Notes under the pieces: generated by a model
Database searches by the model: none
The model's input: only the letters and a program-made list of their open reading frames with translations
Told to the model about the DNA's origin: nothing
In this document: in pieces, positions 43,108 to 51,458 of the stretch
How the letters are laid out: each line of letters opens with the position of its first letter
Numbering within the stretch: the stretch's first letter is position 1
Source: SZUA-265 sp965651905
GTDB taxonomy: Bacteria; Myxococcota_A; Polyangia; Polyangiales; Polyangiaceae
Direction of reading: 5' to 3'
DNA: 64,000 nt
NCBI GenBank assembly: GCA_965651905.1
Contig: CBFGUG010000009.1
Span: 96,673 to 160,672, forward strand
Program-made: the position numbers and the translations under genes

Positions 43108-43761
43108 ATGGTTGCCCCAGCGAAACTCCGCCTGGTATCCGAGCCAGCCGCGACAGCGACTTCTCCTCCCAGCGAGGATGAGGAGCTGATTCAGGCGCTG
43201 CTCAGGGGTGATCCGCAGGCTGGGGGACAACTCTACGACCGTTTGATCCGCGTCGTGGAATGGACACTCCTTCGTATCATCGGTCGGCGTGGCGAAGATC
43301 ACGATGACTTGGTGCAGTCCGCGTTCGAACAGGTCGTCAGAACGCTCCAGCGAGGATCCTACTCGCGCAACTGCTCCCTCACTTCTTGGGCGTCCGCAAT
43401 CGCTTCGAACGTCGCCCTCAACGAACTACGCGCTCGGCGCCGCGACCGGCAGTACTTCGTCGAGCTGGATCCGACTCCACGAACGCGCGCGGGCGGCGAC
43501 GTCGAAGCACAGGTGATCGCCCGCCGACGTCTACAGCTTGCGCGACTGGAGCTTTCGAAGATGAACCCTCAGCGAGCCCAAGCTGTCATTCTCCACGACG
43601 TCAACGGTCTTCCACTCGAAGAGATGGCCGCTGCTTTGGGGGTAACGGTTGCGGCGGCCCAGTCACGACTTTCGCGTGGCCGACGGGAAATCAGCGCCCG
43701 CGTCGAGGGCTTTGAAAGCGACGACAATCCCGCGCCAGAATCCAAGGAGACACCGTCATGA
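43108..43761 (+). CDS. ECF-type RNA polymerase sigma-70 factor
   Basis: 217 residues. Region 2: LIQALLRGDPQAGGQLYDRL then DHDDLVQSAFEQVVRTLQRG; region 4: QRAQAVILHDVNGLPLEEMA and the helix-turn-helix AAALGVTVAAAQSRLSRGRREI. N-terminal 20 residues are an Ala/Ser/Pro-rich extension. Its stop overlaps the following FecR gene (ATGA at 43758), so it belongs to a sigma/regulator pair like the one at 8897-9490 and 7714-8892. Probably responds to an envelope signal; regulon unknown. Confidence 0.9.
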   Translation: MVAPAKLRLVSEPAATATSPPSEDEELIQALLRGDPQAGGQLYDRLIRVVEWTLLRIIGRRGEDHDDLVQSAFEQVVRTLQRGSYSRNCSLTSWASAIASNVALNELRARRRDRQYFVELDPTPRTRAGGDVEAQVIARRRLQLARLELSKMNPQRAQAVILHDVNGLPLEEMAAALGVTVAAAQSRLSRGRREISARVEGFESDDNPAPESKETPS

Positions 43762-44882
43762 TGGAGCGCCCATCGAGTCTCGATGTGTTGCATCAAATGC
43801 GGCACGTGGGTGCTCCCGTGACGAGCGCGGAAGCCGAACACGAGCGGCGTGAGCGCATCAGCGCTCGCATCGTCGAGCTGCAGGAGGAGTTTGAGCAACG
43901 TAGCTCCGCGCGGCATCGTATCAAGAAGATTGCCGTGGTCGCAGGCCCGCTGCTGGTCGCTGCGAGTTACCTCTTGTGGCTGCGATTTGGGCAGTCCGAG
44001 GCTGAAGACGTGGTGGCGCGAGGTGACGAAAGCAGCGCGTCCATCCAGCTATCGCAACCAGCCGCGCAGGTCACCGAAGCAGTCCAGCCGCTCGAGTTCG
44101 AGCCTGCGCGCGAGATCATCGTCGAGAAATCGGCGGCTGAGCTACGCATGCCCAGTTCGGCAGCATTGAAGGCGACACCCGGTAGTCGATTTCGGGTCGA
44201 CCGCCAGCCGCTTGGCGACGACCGGTGGCGCGAGTACGTTTACGTTCACTCGGGGATGCTCGACGTCGACATTCCGAGGCTGGATCAACGGAAGGAGTTA
44301 GTCGTTCACACGAAGACGGCAACCATCGACGTTCACTCGAAGCGGTTCTCGATCGACGTGCCCGAGAACTCGACCCGCGGGACGCAGGTCAGGGTCATGG
44401 AAGGAAAACTGTTCGTTCGAACGTCTGCTGGGGTGAGAGTCGTGACTGCCGGCCAGATCTGGCAATCTGACGACAACATGGAGAACTCATCTCCAACGCC
44501 GGAACGGGGCCAGCACGCGCAGCCTGACGCGGCCGGGAGTCGGCGTGCTACGGCGCAGCCTTCCGCTGGTAACTCGCCCGCAGTTCCCGACGAACCTAGC
44601 GAGGTTCCTTCCAGTCTCCAGGAAGCCAATCGCCTGATGCAGGCAGCCCTTCTAGCGAAAACGGGGGGCATGAAGGACCTCGCGCTGCAACGCTTCGTCG
44701 AGTTGATTCGGCGCTTTCCACAAACCGAACCTGCGGCGACTGCTCGGGCTGAGCGCTTTCGATTGCTGTCTCAAATGGGCCGCGGCTCGGCTGCGCGCCG
44801 GGCCGCGCGACAATACTTGGCGGCGCACCCCAACGGCTTTGCCCATTCCGAGGCTCGTGCGCTGTTGGATGCCGAGCATTGA
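43758..44882 (+). CDS. FecR-domain membrane protein with C-terminal TPR-like repeats
   Basis: 374 residues, overlapping the sigma gene by 4 bp. Order: cytoplasmic N-terminus (about 1-55) with a coiled-coil-like helix, one transmembrane segment (about 58-76, IAVVAGPLLVAASYLLWL), FecR domain (about 110-240: VHTKTATIDVHSKRFSIDV, RVMEGKLFVRTSAG, VTAGQIWQ), a Pro/Ser spacer, and a TPR-like C-terminus (about 285-374: AKTGGMKDLALQRFVELIRR). By the FecR family precedent and its overlap with the sigma gene it is the likely membrane regulator of the sigma factor. Confidence 0.85.
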   Translation: MMERPSSLDVLHQMRHVGAPVTSAEAEHERRERISARIVELQEEFEQRSSARHRIKKIAVVAGPLLVAASYLLWLRFGQSEAEDVVARGDESSASIQLSQPAAQVTEAVQPLEFEPAREIIVEKSAAELRMPSSAALKATPGSRFRVDRQPLGDDRWREYVYVHSGMLDVDIPRLDQRKELVVHTKTATIDVHSKRFSIDVPENSTRGTQVRVMEGKLFVRTSAGVRVVTAGQIWQSDDNMENSSPTPERGQHAQPDAAGSRRATAQPSAGNSPAVPDEPSEVPSSLQEANRLMQAALLAKTGGMKDLALQRFVELIRRFPQTEPAATARAERFRLLSQMGRGSAARRAARQYLAAHPNGFAHSEARALLDAEH

Positions 44883-44904
44883 GCACAAGGCATACTGACG
44901 ACCG

Positions 44905-45834
44905 GTGCGAAGATTCTTGCGTCATCTAACCCTCGTCTGGGGATTGAGCTTGCCCAATGGGTGCACATCAGACGAGGTGCGGTCGCTGGATCTCTTTTCC
45001 AGTTCAGTAGGTGCGCCGGCCAGCGACTGCCATGGTCCAGAGGACTGCCCGGACAAGCTTTCACAGTGCGTGGCCGGTCTGTGCGTCGAGTGCGCGGATG
45101 ACCGGCATTGCGACGACATGCGACCAGCGTGCTTTCGGGGTGCGTGTGTCGAGTGCACGACAGCCGACCACTGCTTGGACGAGGGCGCTTGCAACGTCGC
45201 GACGAACCTCTGTGCGCTGAGTTGTGAGGAGCCTAGCCACTGTGCGGGGCAGAAGGAATCGCGCTGCGACTTGGAGGGTGGGTATTGCGTCGAGTGCATA
45301 TCAGACGAGGACTGCGAAGGCATGCGCCCTCGCTGTCGAACGTCGACGGGTCAGTGCGTGGAGTGCACTGCCGATGACGACTGCACCGGGTCCCGGGTGC
45401 TTTGCGATGTCTCCGCTGCGCGCTGCGTGGAGTGCACTGCGAATGCTGATTGCGAATCCGGAGTCTGTGACCTGCGTTCGAGTCGTTGCGTCGAGTGCCG
45501 GCAGGATGCAGACTGTGCGCTAGGGCAATCTTGTGAACGCGACAAGTGCGTTGCTGCTTGCGTGTCAGACAGCGATTGCCCCGAGCAGGAGCAATGCCGC
45601 GCGGACATTGGATCGTGTGCCGAATGTTCCAGCGCGGCTGACTGTGAGCCGATGGGCGGTCAATGTAGTGCGGCGGGACGCTGTGTTGAGTGCCTCGAAG
45701 ACTCCCACTGCTCCGAGCCGTCACGCCCTGGCTGCGTGCAAGCGACGCAGCGCTGTGCCGAATGCACGCGCGCGGAGCACTGTGCCTCGCCAAAAACGTG
45801 CGATCTTCAAAGTACCAAGTGTGTGGACGAGTGA
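44905..45834 (+). CDS. Cys-rich repeat lipoprotein
   Basis: 309 residues from the GTG at 44905. Leader ends in a lipobox-like LSLPNGC (about residue 20). The rest is a run of about eight to nine repeats of about 30 residues with the pattern CVECxxDxDC-x4-x5-C-x5-G-x-C, for example CVECTADDDC then CVECTANADC, CVECRQDADC. Such repeats are widespread in myxobacterial exported proteins and are probably disulfide-linked surface stalks. It follows the FecR/TPR gene by 22 bp and is likely in the same operon. The role of the repeats is unknown. Confidence 0.8.
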   Translation: MRRFLRHLTLVWGLSLPNGCTSDEVRSLDLFSSSVGAPASDCHGPEDCPDKLSQCVAGLCVECADDRHCDDMRPACFRGACVECTTADHCLDEGACNVATNLCALSCEEPSHCAGQKESRCDLEGGYCVECISDEDCEGMRPRCRTSTGQCVECTADDDCTGSRVLCDVSAARCVECTANADCESGVCDLRSSRCVECRQDADCALGQSCERDKCVAACVSDSDCPEQEQCRADIGSCAECSSAADCEPMGGQCSAAGRCVECLEDSHCSEPSRPGCVQATQRCAECTRAEHCASPKTCDLQSTKCVDE

Positions 45835-45927
45835 AGTTTCTAATTCTTTTGTTCCTGCAGCCTGAAAACTCGAGGGTCCGGTACGTACGGGCATTCATCG
45901 AACCAATGAGTGCGAGGTGCCGTTCCC

Positions 45928-47202
45928 ATGAAACGAGAGACATACCTATCCACGTTCCTGATCGCCTTCATCGCTGGCCAGCTTGGCTGCTCCAGTGGTG
46001 AGCACGGGCAAGACGCGTCCTCGACTACCGACGAGGACTTGATAGCCTTCGCAGGTTCGGAACAGGAGTCGGACAGCGTACTTGGTGACGATTCGCGAGG
46101 CGCTGACTCGCACGAGGCTGAGCTGCCGCTCGTCGATCCCGATCTGAACCCAGGCTCGGCTACGATTGACGGCGCGATTGCTCGCGACCTGGAAAATGAC
46201 TCCTGGGACATACCCGGTCAGGGCTCGGAGTTTGCCGGTCCGCCCCTCGACCCCAAGGACGGTCCCGAGTCAGCCGAAGACTGTATCGCCGCTCGGGTCG
46301 AGCGCGGCAACCCCACTGAAGGCGAAGCGCGCTGCTTCTACGGCGACGATCCAGACATCCCCGCGGCGAGGATCGATCAGGTCGTCGAAGTCGTCGATGG
46401 AGAGGAGTGGGTGCACATCCGGCTGACTCTCAATCCGAACTTCGTGGACAATAGCTACGGCGAGACCGCCGTCGGCTGGGGGGGACAGGGTGACGAAGGT
46501 GAACAGGCAACCGTCGGCGACGCTGACATGCCTGCAGGCGAAGCCGATGACGAAATGGAGGCCAAACTTCCAAAGGGTGACAAGCCCAAGAAACGCAAGA
46601 CAGGACACACGTTCAAAGACTTGGTCGGAAGTGATCACGCCGAAATCAAGATTACGGACTCCGCAGGTGATGTCGTTCTGCACTTCAAGATCGACTACCT
46701 GTCGGAGGACGCCAGCGCAGTATCCGGTTACTCTTCTCTCGGGGTTAACGGGGGAGACGGCAAGCTGATCGAAGGTGACGCTAGCTGGATCGTTGCTTGG
46801 ACGACTGCGCTCGATCGCAACTTCAACGCTTGCGGCTTGGACGGCTACACGGAGAGTTCTCCGCTGCCAGCAAGCGGGACCGACAGCGAAGGTGAAGAGC
46901 CCTACTGGGACTACCGCGTAGTCTACGACGTTTGGGTCTCAGGTGATGCCTTCGGCGACGAGGAGTTTGGTGAGGCGTACATCGAGTATGTCCACGCGTC
47001 GCCGAGCAAGGGCGAGAACAACAGCGTCGATGTCGTTCCTGGGGACTGTCCACCAGACGATGCGCCTCCACGAGAGGATCCGCCGAAGGACGACACGCCG
47101 CCCGACACGGATGGTGCCGGCGGTTCTCCGGGCATGGACGACGGGGACGGGGGAAGTGGCGGTGATGACTCCACCCCGCCGCGGGTCGACGTGGCTCGCT
47201 GA
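45928..47202 (+). CDS. Lipoprotein of unknown function, acidic C-terminal tail
   Basis: 424 residues from the ATG at 45928, preceded by a GAGGTG ribosome site; an in-frame ATG at 45910 is less likely. Leader ends IAGQLGCSSGE, a clear lipobox. A beta-rich domain (about 125-385) has no family I recognise; sequence blocks include VVEVVDGEEWVHIRLTLNPN and VVLHFKIDYLSEDASAVSG. The end is a low-complexity Pro/Asp/Gly/Ser tail. The stop TGA coincides with the first bases (TGAACC) of the neighbouring IS3-like remnant, so the natural 3' end may have been altered by insertion. Confidence 0.62.
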   Translation: MKRETYLSTFLIAFIAGQLGCSSGEHGQDASSTTDEDLIAFAGSEQESDSVLGDDSRGADSHEAELPLVDPDLNPGSATIDGAIARDLENDSWDIPGQGSEFAGPPLDPKDGPESAEDCIAARVERGNPTEGEARCFYGDDPDIPAARIDQVVEVVDGEEWVHIRLTLNPNFVDNSYGETAVGWGGQGDEGEQATVGDADMPAGEADDEMEAKLPKGDKPKKRKTGHTFKDLVGSDHAEIKITDSAGDVVLHFKIDYLSEDASAVSGYSSLGVNGGDGKLIEGDASWIVAWTTALDRNFNACGLDGYTESSPLPASGTDSEGEEPYWDYRVVYDVWVSGDAFGDEEFGEAYIEYVHASPSKGENNSVDVVPGDCPPDDAPPREDPPKDDTPPDTDGAGGSPGMDDGDGGSGGDDSTPPRVDVAR

Positions 47203-47587
47203 ACCACGCTAACGACTTAGCGACGTGTGCTCTTAGTTGGAATTCGATTGGGCTGAAGTAGCCGAGCGTCGAATGACGCCGTTGGGGATTGTAGAAGTTC
47301 TCGATGTAGTCGGCAATTGCGGCGTGGGCAGCAGCTGGTGAAGGATACCATTCGTGGTCGAGGTATTCACCTTTGAGAGACGCGAAGAAGCTCTCTGCCA
47401 CTGCGTTGTCCCAGCAGTCGCCAGTCCTGCTCATGCTTGGAACGATGCCTAGCTGCGTGAGCCGCGCGACGTACTCGTTACTCGCGTAGGGGCTGCCGCG
47501 GTCGGAGTGATGTACCAACCCGGGTGCGGGCCGACGCTGCTGAACGGCGCGTTCCAGCGCTGGGGCTTCGGGGCAGAACAGTTTCAA
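47200..47587 (-). pseudogene. IS3-family transposase (OrfB, C-terminal part) remnant
   Basis: About 120 residues of the integrase core remain: GLVHHSDRGSPYASNEYVA, MSRTGDCWDNAVAESFFASL, then ENFYNPQRRHSTLGYFSPIEF, all classic IS3-family OrfB motifs including the DDE glutamate in AESFF. The N-terminal half is missing and no stop codon follows the core before it runs into the neighbouring gene. The right end begins TGAACC, like many IS3-family (IS51-group) inverted repeats. Inactive by truncation. Confidence 0.85.
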
Positions 47588-47632
47588 CTATCGAGTGCTG
47601 TTCGACGCCAACTGACACGGCACGCGATTGTA

Positions 47633-47681
47633 GGCGCGCCCCGAGGAGCTCTGTCGAGACAGCATCCCCTCGGCGCGCGCC
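47633..47681 (-). terminator. Strong GC-rich hairpin downstream of the DUF4143 gene
   Basis: The 14-bp arms 47633-47646 and 47668-47681 pair with a single mismatch. It starts about 20 bp beyond the ATPase gene's stop on the minus strand, so a transcription terminator is likely, although no long T-run follows. Confidence 0.5.
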
Positions 47682-47701
47682 AACGCCGCCGTCCGAGATG
47701 C

Positions 47702-48886
47702 TCACGCCCAGTCCTCGGCCTGGATCGCAGACCAAGGGATCACGCTGACACCGCTCCGTTGTTGCGCTGCCGTGCCTCCGTACACCAGTCGACGCTCGAC
47801 TGCGCGGTGCACCGCCTGTGCGCGATCGAGTTGTTCGGACAGCTTGGTGAGTCCATCGAAGAAGTCGCTCGCGACCGTTGCAGCCGACTTGGCCTCCACG
47901 AGCGTGGCCCCGCCACTTCGCAAGGCGACCAGGTCGACTTCTGGTCCTCGCGTCGCGCGGAAGTGAAACAGATCTGGAGGGAGGCCGGCATGCACGCGAG
48001 CCTTGTATACCTCCGACACAACCCAACTTTCGAAGACCGCGCCGCGTTGAGGGTGGTGTCTGAGCTGGTCAGCTTTGCGGATCCCGAGCTGATGACAGAG
48101 CAAGCCTGCATCGAGGAAGTGCAGCTTGGGTGCTTTGACGAGCTGCTTTTTCAGGTTGTTGTGCCAAGCCGGCAAGCGAACGCATAGGAAACTCGCTTCC
48201 AGCACGCCCAGCCACGCTTTGGCCGTTTGCTGCGTCACTCCCGCGGCTTCGCCCAACTTGGCGAGGTTGAGTTCCTGGCCGCTGAATCCCGCGCACAAGC
48301 GCACGAAGCTCGCGAAGCTGTGCAGATCATTGACGTTCAGCAGTTGCCGAACGTCTCGCTGAACGTAGGTCGCCAGGTAGTCGTCGTACCAGCGCTCAGA
48401 CGGGATGTCGCGATCGAAGATCGCAGGGTAAGCGCCCGTCCACAACGTGTCGAACAGACCGCTGGGGGCGTTGTCGAAACGCTGAAGTTCGTCGAGGCTC
48501 GCTGGCAGGAGATGATGAACTGCGGTGCGTCCTGCGAGTGACTGGCTGACGCTTGCCGAGAGGCCGAAGTGTTGCGAGCCCGTAAGAATGAATCGACCCG
48601 GTTCGGGCCTGGCGTCGACGTTCTCCTGCAAGTAACTCGGAAGATCGGGTGCGTGCTGAACCTCGTCGATGATCGCACCTTCCCCATACTCGGCGATGAA
48701 CCCGCGAGGGTCTTCGACCGCGTAGGCGCGGTGGTCCAGGGGTTCCAAGGAGACGTAGGTGTGACTGTCAAAAAGCTGTCGGCAGAGCGTGGTCTTACCC
48801 GACTGGCGAGGACCGGTCAGGGTGACGATCGGATACTTGGTTGCGGAAAACAGCAGCAACTTCGATATTTTGCGCTCGATCGTCAA
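47702..48886 (-). CDS. AAA+ ATPase with DUF4143 domain
   Basis: 394 residues. AAA_14-type ATPase (about 5-180): Walker A GPRQSGKTT at 25-33, Walker B GAIIDEVQH, and LTGSQHFGLSASVSQSLAG sensor region. The C-terminal DUF4143 domain (about 190-380) has LHFLDAGLLCHQLG and the PD-(D/E)-x-K-like VDLVALRSGGATLVEAKSA motif. These proteins are common, often in mobile or defence-linked neighbourhoods, with unknown function. Here it is flanked by an IS3 remnant on one side and a formylglycine-type remnant on the other, suggesting it came with mobile DNA. Confidence 0.85.
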   Translation of the reverse strand: MTIERKISKLLLFSATKYPIVTLTGPRQSGKTTLCRQLFDSHTYVSLEPLDHRAYAVEDPRGFIAEYGEGAIIDEVQHAPDLPSYLQENVDARPEPGRFILTGSQHFGLSASVSQSLAGRTAVHHLLPASLDELQRFDNAPSGLFDTLWTGAYPAIFDRDIPSERWYDDYLATYVQRDVRQLLNVNDLHSFASFVRLCAGFSGQELNLAKLGEAAGVTQQTAKAWLGVLEASFLCVRLPAWHNNLKKQLVKAPKLHFLDAGLLCHQLGIRKADQLRHHPQRGAVFESWVVSEVYKARVHAGLPPDLFHFRATRGPEVDLVALRSGGATLVEAKSAATVASDFFDGLTKLSEQLDRAQAVHRAVERRLVYGGTAAQQRSGVSVIPWSAIQAEDWA

Positions 48887-48904
48887 GGCGGTGCATGGAT
48901 GCTA

Positions 48905-49115
48905 GATCAGATTTAAGATCCGTGCAACCCGGCGTCCAGGCCTTCACGGCCATGTTGCATGACGCGTCCACGATCGACTCGCACGCGCCGTCTGCGACGC
49001 AAGCCGCGTACTGGCGAACGGTGACCTCCGTTCTGTCCATTCGGAAGTCGGCTTCCAACGTGACTTGGACCGGGACCTCGCGAGTCGATCCGCCCAGAAG
49101 CGTCGGGTTGAGTGC
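48905..49115 (-). pseudogene. Formylglycine-generating-enzyme (SUMF1-type) domain remnant
   Basis: About 70 residues survive: LLGGSTREVPVQVTLEADF followed by RMDRTEVTVRQYAACVADG, which are the start of the FGE-sulfatase fold (bacterial proteins of this type read F-x-M/I-D-x-x-E-V-T-x-x-Q-Y-x-x-C-V). No start codon precedes it and the catalytic C-terminal part is absent. It sits just upstream of the DUF4143 gene on the same strand. Fragment identification is moderate. Confidence 0.5.
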
Positions 49116-49416
49116 GTGTTGAATATAAACGATGCTTCGTTGCTCTCGGCGCTGCTTGGCTGATGTAACGGTACCTCCTGTCCATCGTCAAAGCCGTGAC
49201 TGCCCTTTAGAACGCCGAACCTCGGACAGCCCAGGCATCTGCCAAGCGCGCCCGACTGTTTGACACCCGCGCCCGACCGGTTTCGACTCTGAGCGGCCGT
49301 ATCAAGACAGCGTGGCGTCCACCTGTTCCACCGCGTTGCGCGAGCGCCCGCAGCGGTTGCGCAGGGCAGGCCAGTCGATGGCTTGACGGCAGGTAGGCCG
49401 CCTTCCACAGTGCAGC
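49116..49416. other. Intergenic region without recognised gene
   Basis: About 300 bases before the Cys/Fn3-like exported gene at 49417. Several frames are open, but none shows family motifs. Together with 48887-49115 it looks like decayed DNA around the ATPase gene. Confidence 0.45.
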
Positions 49417-50469
49417 ATGCGTTTAGTTTTCGCCTCTTTGTTCGTCGTTGGCGCGATCGCCACTTCGCCCAGCGCCGGGCATGCTTGTGGTGCCACGGAA
49501 ACAATTTTCGAAGGTTTGTTGCCACTCGCCGACCAGACGGATGTGCCTACGGACGCCGTCTTGTGGGCGACGGGGAATTTTTCTTCCCTGGAGCTGCACC
49601 TGCGCAAGGTGCCGACGACCGAAGAACTCTCGGACATCGACGCGGGCGCGGCAGCGCTTAAAGCCGAGGCGGTCCTCGTCGACACGACGTGCTTGCCGCT
49701 CCACGACCAGCGCTTGTGTCGTGGGCAAGCTGAGCTAGAGCCGAACACCGAATACGAGTGGTACGTGGCAGCCGAGACCGACAGTGTCGATCCGGAGAGT
49801 CCCTGGCGCAGGTTCACGACGGGTGATGCCAGCGTTCCGCCCAGCCAGTCAGAGCCGGACATCGAAGTCAGCGTGGCCGACAATGAGGTGCACGAGTTCT
49901 ACGGGTGTGGCGGTGAAGCGCAGGTCGTGGGACTGCAGTTCGACGCTGCGGAACTCGCGGAGCCCGTGGTCGTGGCGTCTGACATGCCGCTCGGCCATCC
50001 CCACGCGTGGGCGTGGTTGCTCGAGCCAGGCGCAGCGGCGCAGATCATCGAGTACCTGCCACGTGGCCCTTGCGCGGAGTTGATCGCGTACGACCTGTCT
50101 GGTCGCGAATATCCGTTGCGTCGCGTCTGCTTTGATGCCGAGCTGGAGCCGAGCTACCTATACTCGGACGGCACTCGAGTCCCCTTGTCTGAGGTGAACA
50201 CCAGTCCAGACGACGAAGCGGCGATCTCGGACGGTGAGGCGCCGCGCCCAGCAGCCAGGGGTGTGGACATGCCTCCGTCAGGATCCGAGTCCTCACCAGC
50301 GGAGGAGAGCGTCGCGACCAACCGAATCGAGCCGAACGCGGAGGCCGGGTGCTCGCTGAACTCGTCCGGGGCGGTACACGCGCCGACCTGGGTGGCACTG
50401 TTGCTGGCGCTAGGTTTCCTGGGGCTGCGAGTCGGTGCCCGCCAACCGCGTGTTACACTCCGCGGATGA
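49417..50469 (+). CDS. Exported protein with MYXO-CTERM-like tail
   Basis: 350 residues. Signal peptide (about 1-22, ending AGHAC). The N-terminal domain (about 25-130) is a beta-sandwich-like region with paired cysteines (HACGATETIF, TTCLPLHDQRLC) and ends in EYEWYVAAETDS, resembling a fibronectin-III-like fold. A second Cys-containing domain spans about 155-260. The tail is GCSLNSSGAVHAP, a hydrophobic helix, then basic residues, as in MYXO-CTERM proteins that are sorted to the outer surface by rhombosortase-like enzymes. Overlaps the next gene by ATGA. Confidence 0.7.
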   Translation: MRLVFASLFVVGAIATSPSAGHACGATETIFEGLLPLADQTDVPTDAVLWATGNFSSLELHLRKVPTTEELSDIDAGAAALKAEAVLVDTTCLPLHDQRLCRGQAELEPNTEYEWYVAAETDSVDPESPWRRFTTGDASVPPSQSEPDIEVSVADNEVHEFYGCGGEAQVVGLQFDAAELAEPVVVASDMPLGHPHAWAWLLEPGAAAQIIEYLPRGPCAELIAYDLSGREYPLRRVCFDAELEPSYLYSDGTRVPLSEVNTSPDDEAAISDGEAPRPAARGVDMPPSGSESSPAEESVATNRIEPNAEAGCSLNSSGAVHAPTWVALLLALGFLGLRVGARQPRVTLRG

Positions 50470-51458
50470 AGTTCGTTGTGAGCCATCCAGTCGTACTTGC
50501 GGGCGCGCTTGCGCTCACTGGTGCGAGCTTCGCGTTCGGCTGCAGTTCGAGTGACGAAGGCGGCGACGCGGCTGCGCAAGACGCCCTCGGAGCTGCTGGC
50601 GGTTCTGACGATGAATCAGAACCCGAATCATCCGCGAGCGGCACGGCAGCTGCCACGACCGACCCACTTCCCGAGTCGTCGTCTGGGAGTACTGCGACGA
50701 TTGGGGATGGACCAACGATGCCATCTACTAGCGGCCCGTCGCTGGGACCGTTGCCGCGCGCGCCCGGCAGCGTGGTTCGCGTCGACCACGGCTACCCGCT
50801 GATTGATCCCGTTGATGGCGTGTGCCCGGACAACACCGTGCCGTCTGAACGCTTTCGATGCACGGACGTGGAGTTTTGCCACTGCGAGTACGAGTGCGCC
50901 CCCGGATGCGCCGAAGGCGAAGTTTGCGGCCCCACGCCAGACGATGCGGATCCGACGACGTGCAGCTGTCACGCAGCTTTGCAGCCGACCGATGCCGGCT
51001 GCGTGTGGCAAGGCTTGCTCGAAACTGAACCCGATGTTGCGTGGACACTCGACAGCACGGGAGAGCCAGAAAAGTCGAGCGCGACGGTCGTTGATGGAGT
51101 TGTGCATCTGGAGCTATTCTCGCGCTGTGCGAGCGCTGCGGCGGGTGCAGTAGCGCGGCTTCCTTCGAGTGACGCGCACTCCAGCCCGATGGCTTTGGTG
51201 ATGGACTACGAAGCTTCCGGCACGCCCATCGATGATGGGGGTATTACGCTCTCCCTGCGCGGAGTCGAGCATGCGCCAGAGTTCATCGCCGACGGTGAAC
51301 AGCACGAGCTGCGACGCTGCATGTCACTGTCCCCGTTCCCGCAGCTCGCGGCATTGGAGCTCTCCGTCTACGCCTTCGGACTGTGCGCCGAGCCACTCAG
51401 TCTGAGCCTCAGCTTCAGCAACGTCCGCGTCGAACCCGACGACACGTGTCGCGATTGA
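50466..51458 (+). CDS. Lipoprotein of unknown function
   Basis: 330 residues from the ATG at 50466, which overlaps the previous stop (ATGA), so the two are co-translated. The lipobox is FAFGCSSS (about residue 21). A Ser/Ala/Gly/Asp/Glu spacer follows to about residue 100, then a Cys-rich domain (CRCTDVEFCHCEYECAPGC-like pattern with eight or more cysteines; about 120-180) and a beta-rich C-terminal domain (about 190-330). I recognise no family. Likely an outer-membrane surface protein acting with its neighbour. Confidence 0.65.
   Translation: MKFVVSHPVVLAGALALTGASFAFGCSSSDEGGDAAAQDALGAAGGSDDESEPESSASGTAAATTDPLPESSSGSTATIGDGPTMPSTSGPSLGPLPRAPGSVVRVDHGYPLIDPVDGVCPDNTVPSERFRCTDVEFCHCEYECAPGCAEGEVCGPTPDDADPTTCSCHAALQPTDAGCVWQGLLETEPDVAWTLDSTGEPEKSSATVVDGVVHLELFSRCASAAAGAVARLPSSDAHSSPMALVMDYEASGTPIDDGGITLSLRGVEHAPEFIADGEQHELRRCMSLSPFPQLAALELSVYAFGLCAEPLSLSLSFSNVRVEPDDTCRD

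Noticed and set aside
46823..47199. Extension of the IS3 frame across the lipoprotein gene
   Set aside because: It is antisense to a gene with a clear lipobox and ribosome site; homology to IS3 ends near 47206.
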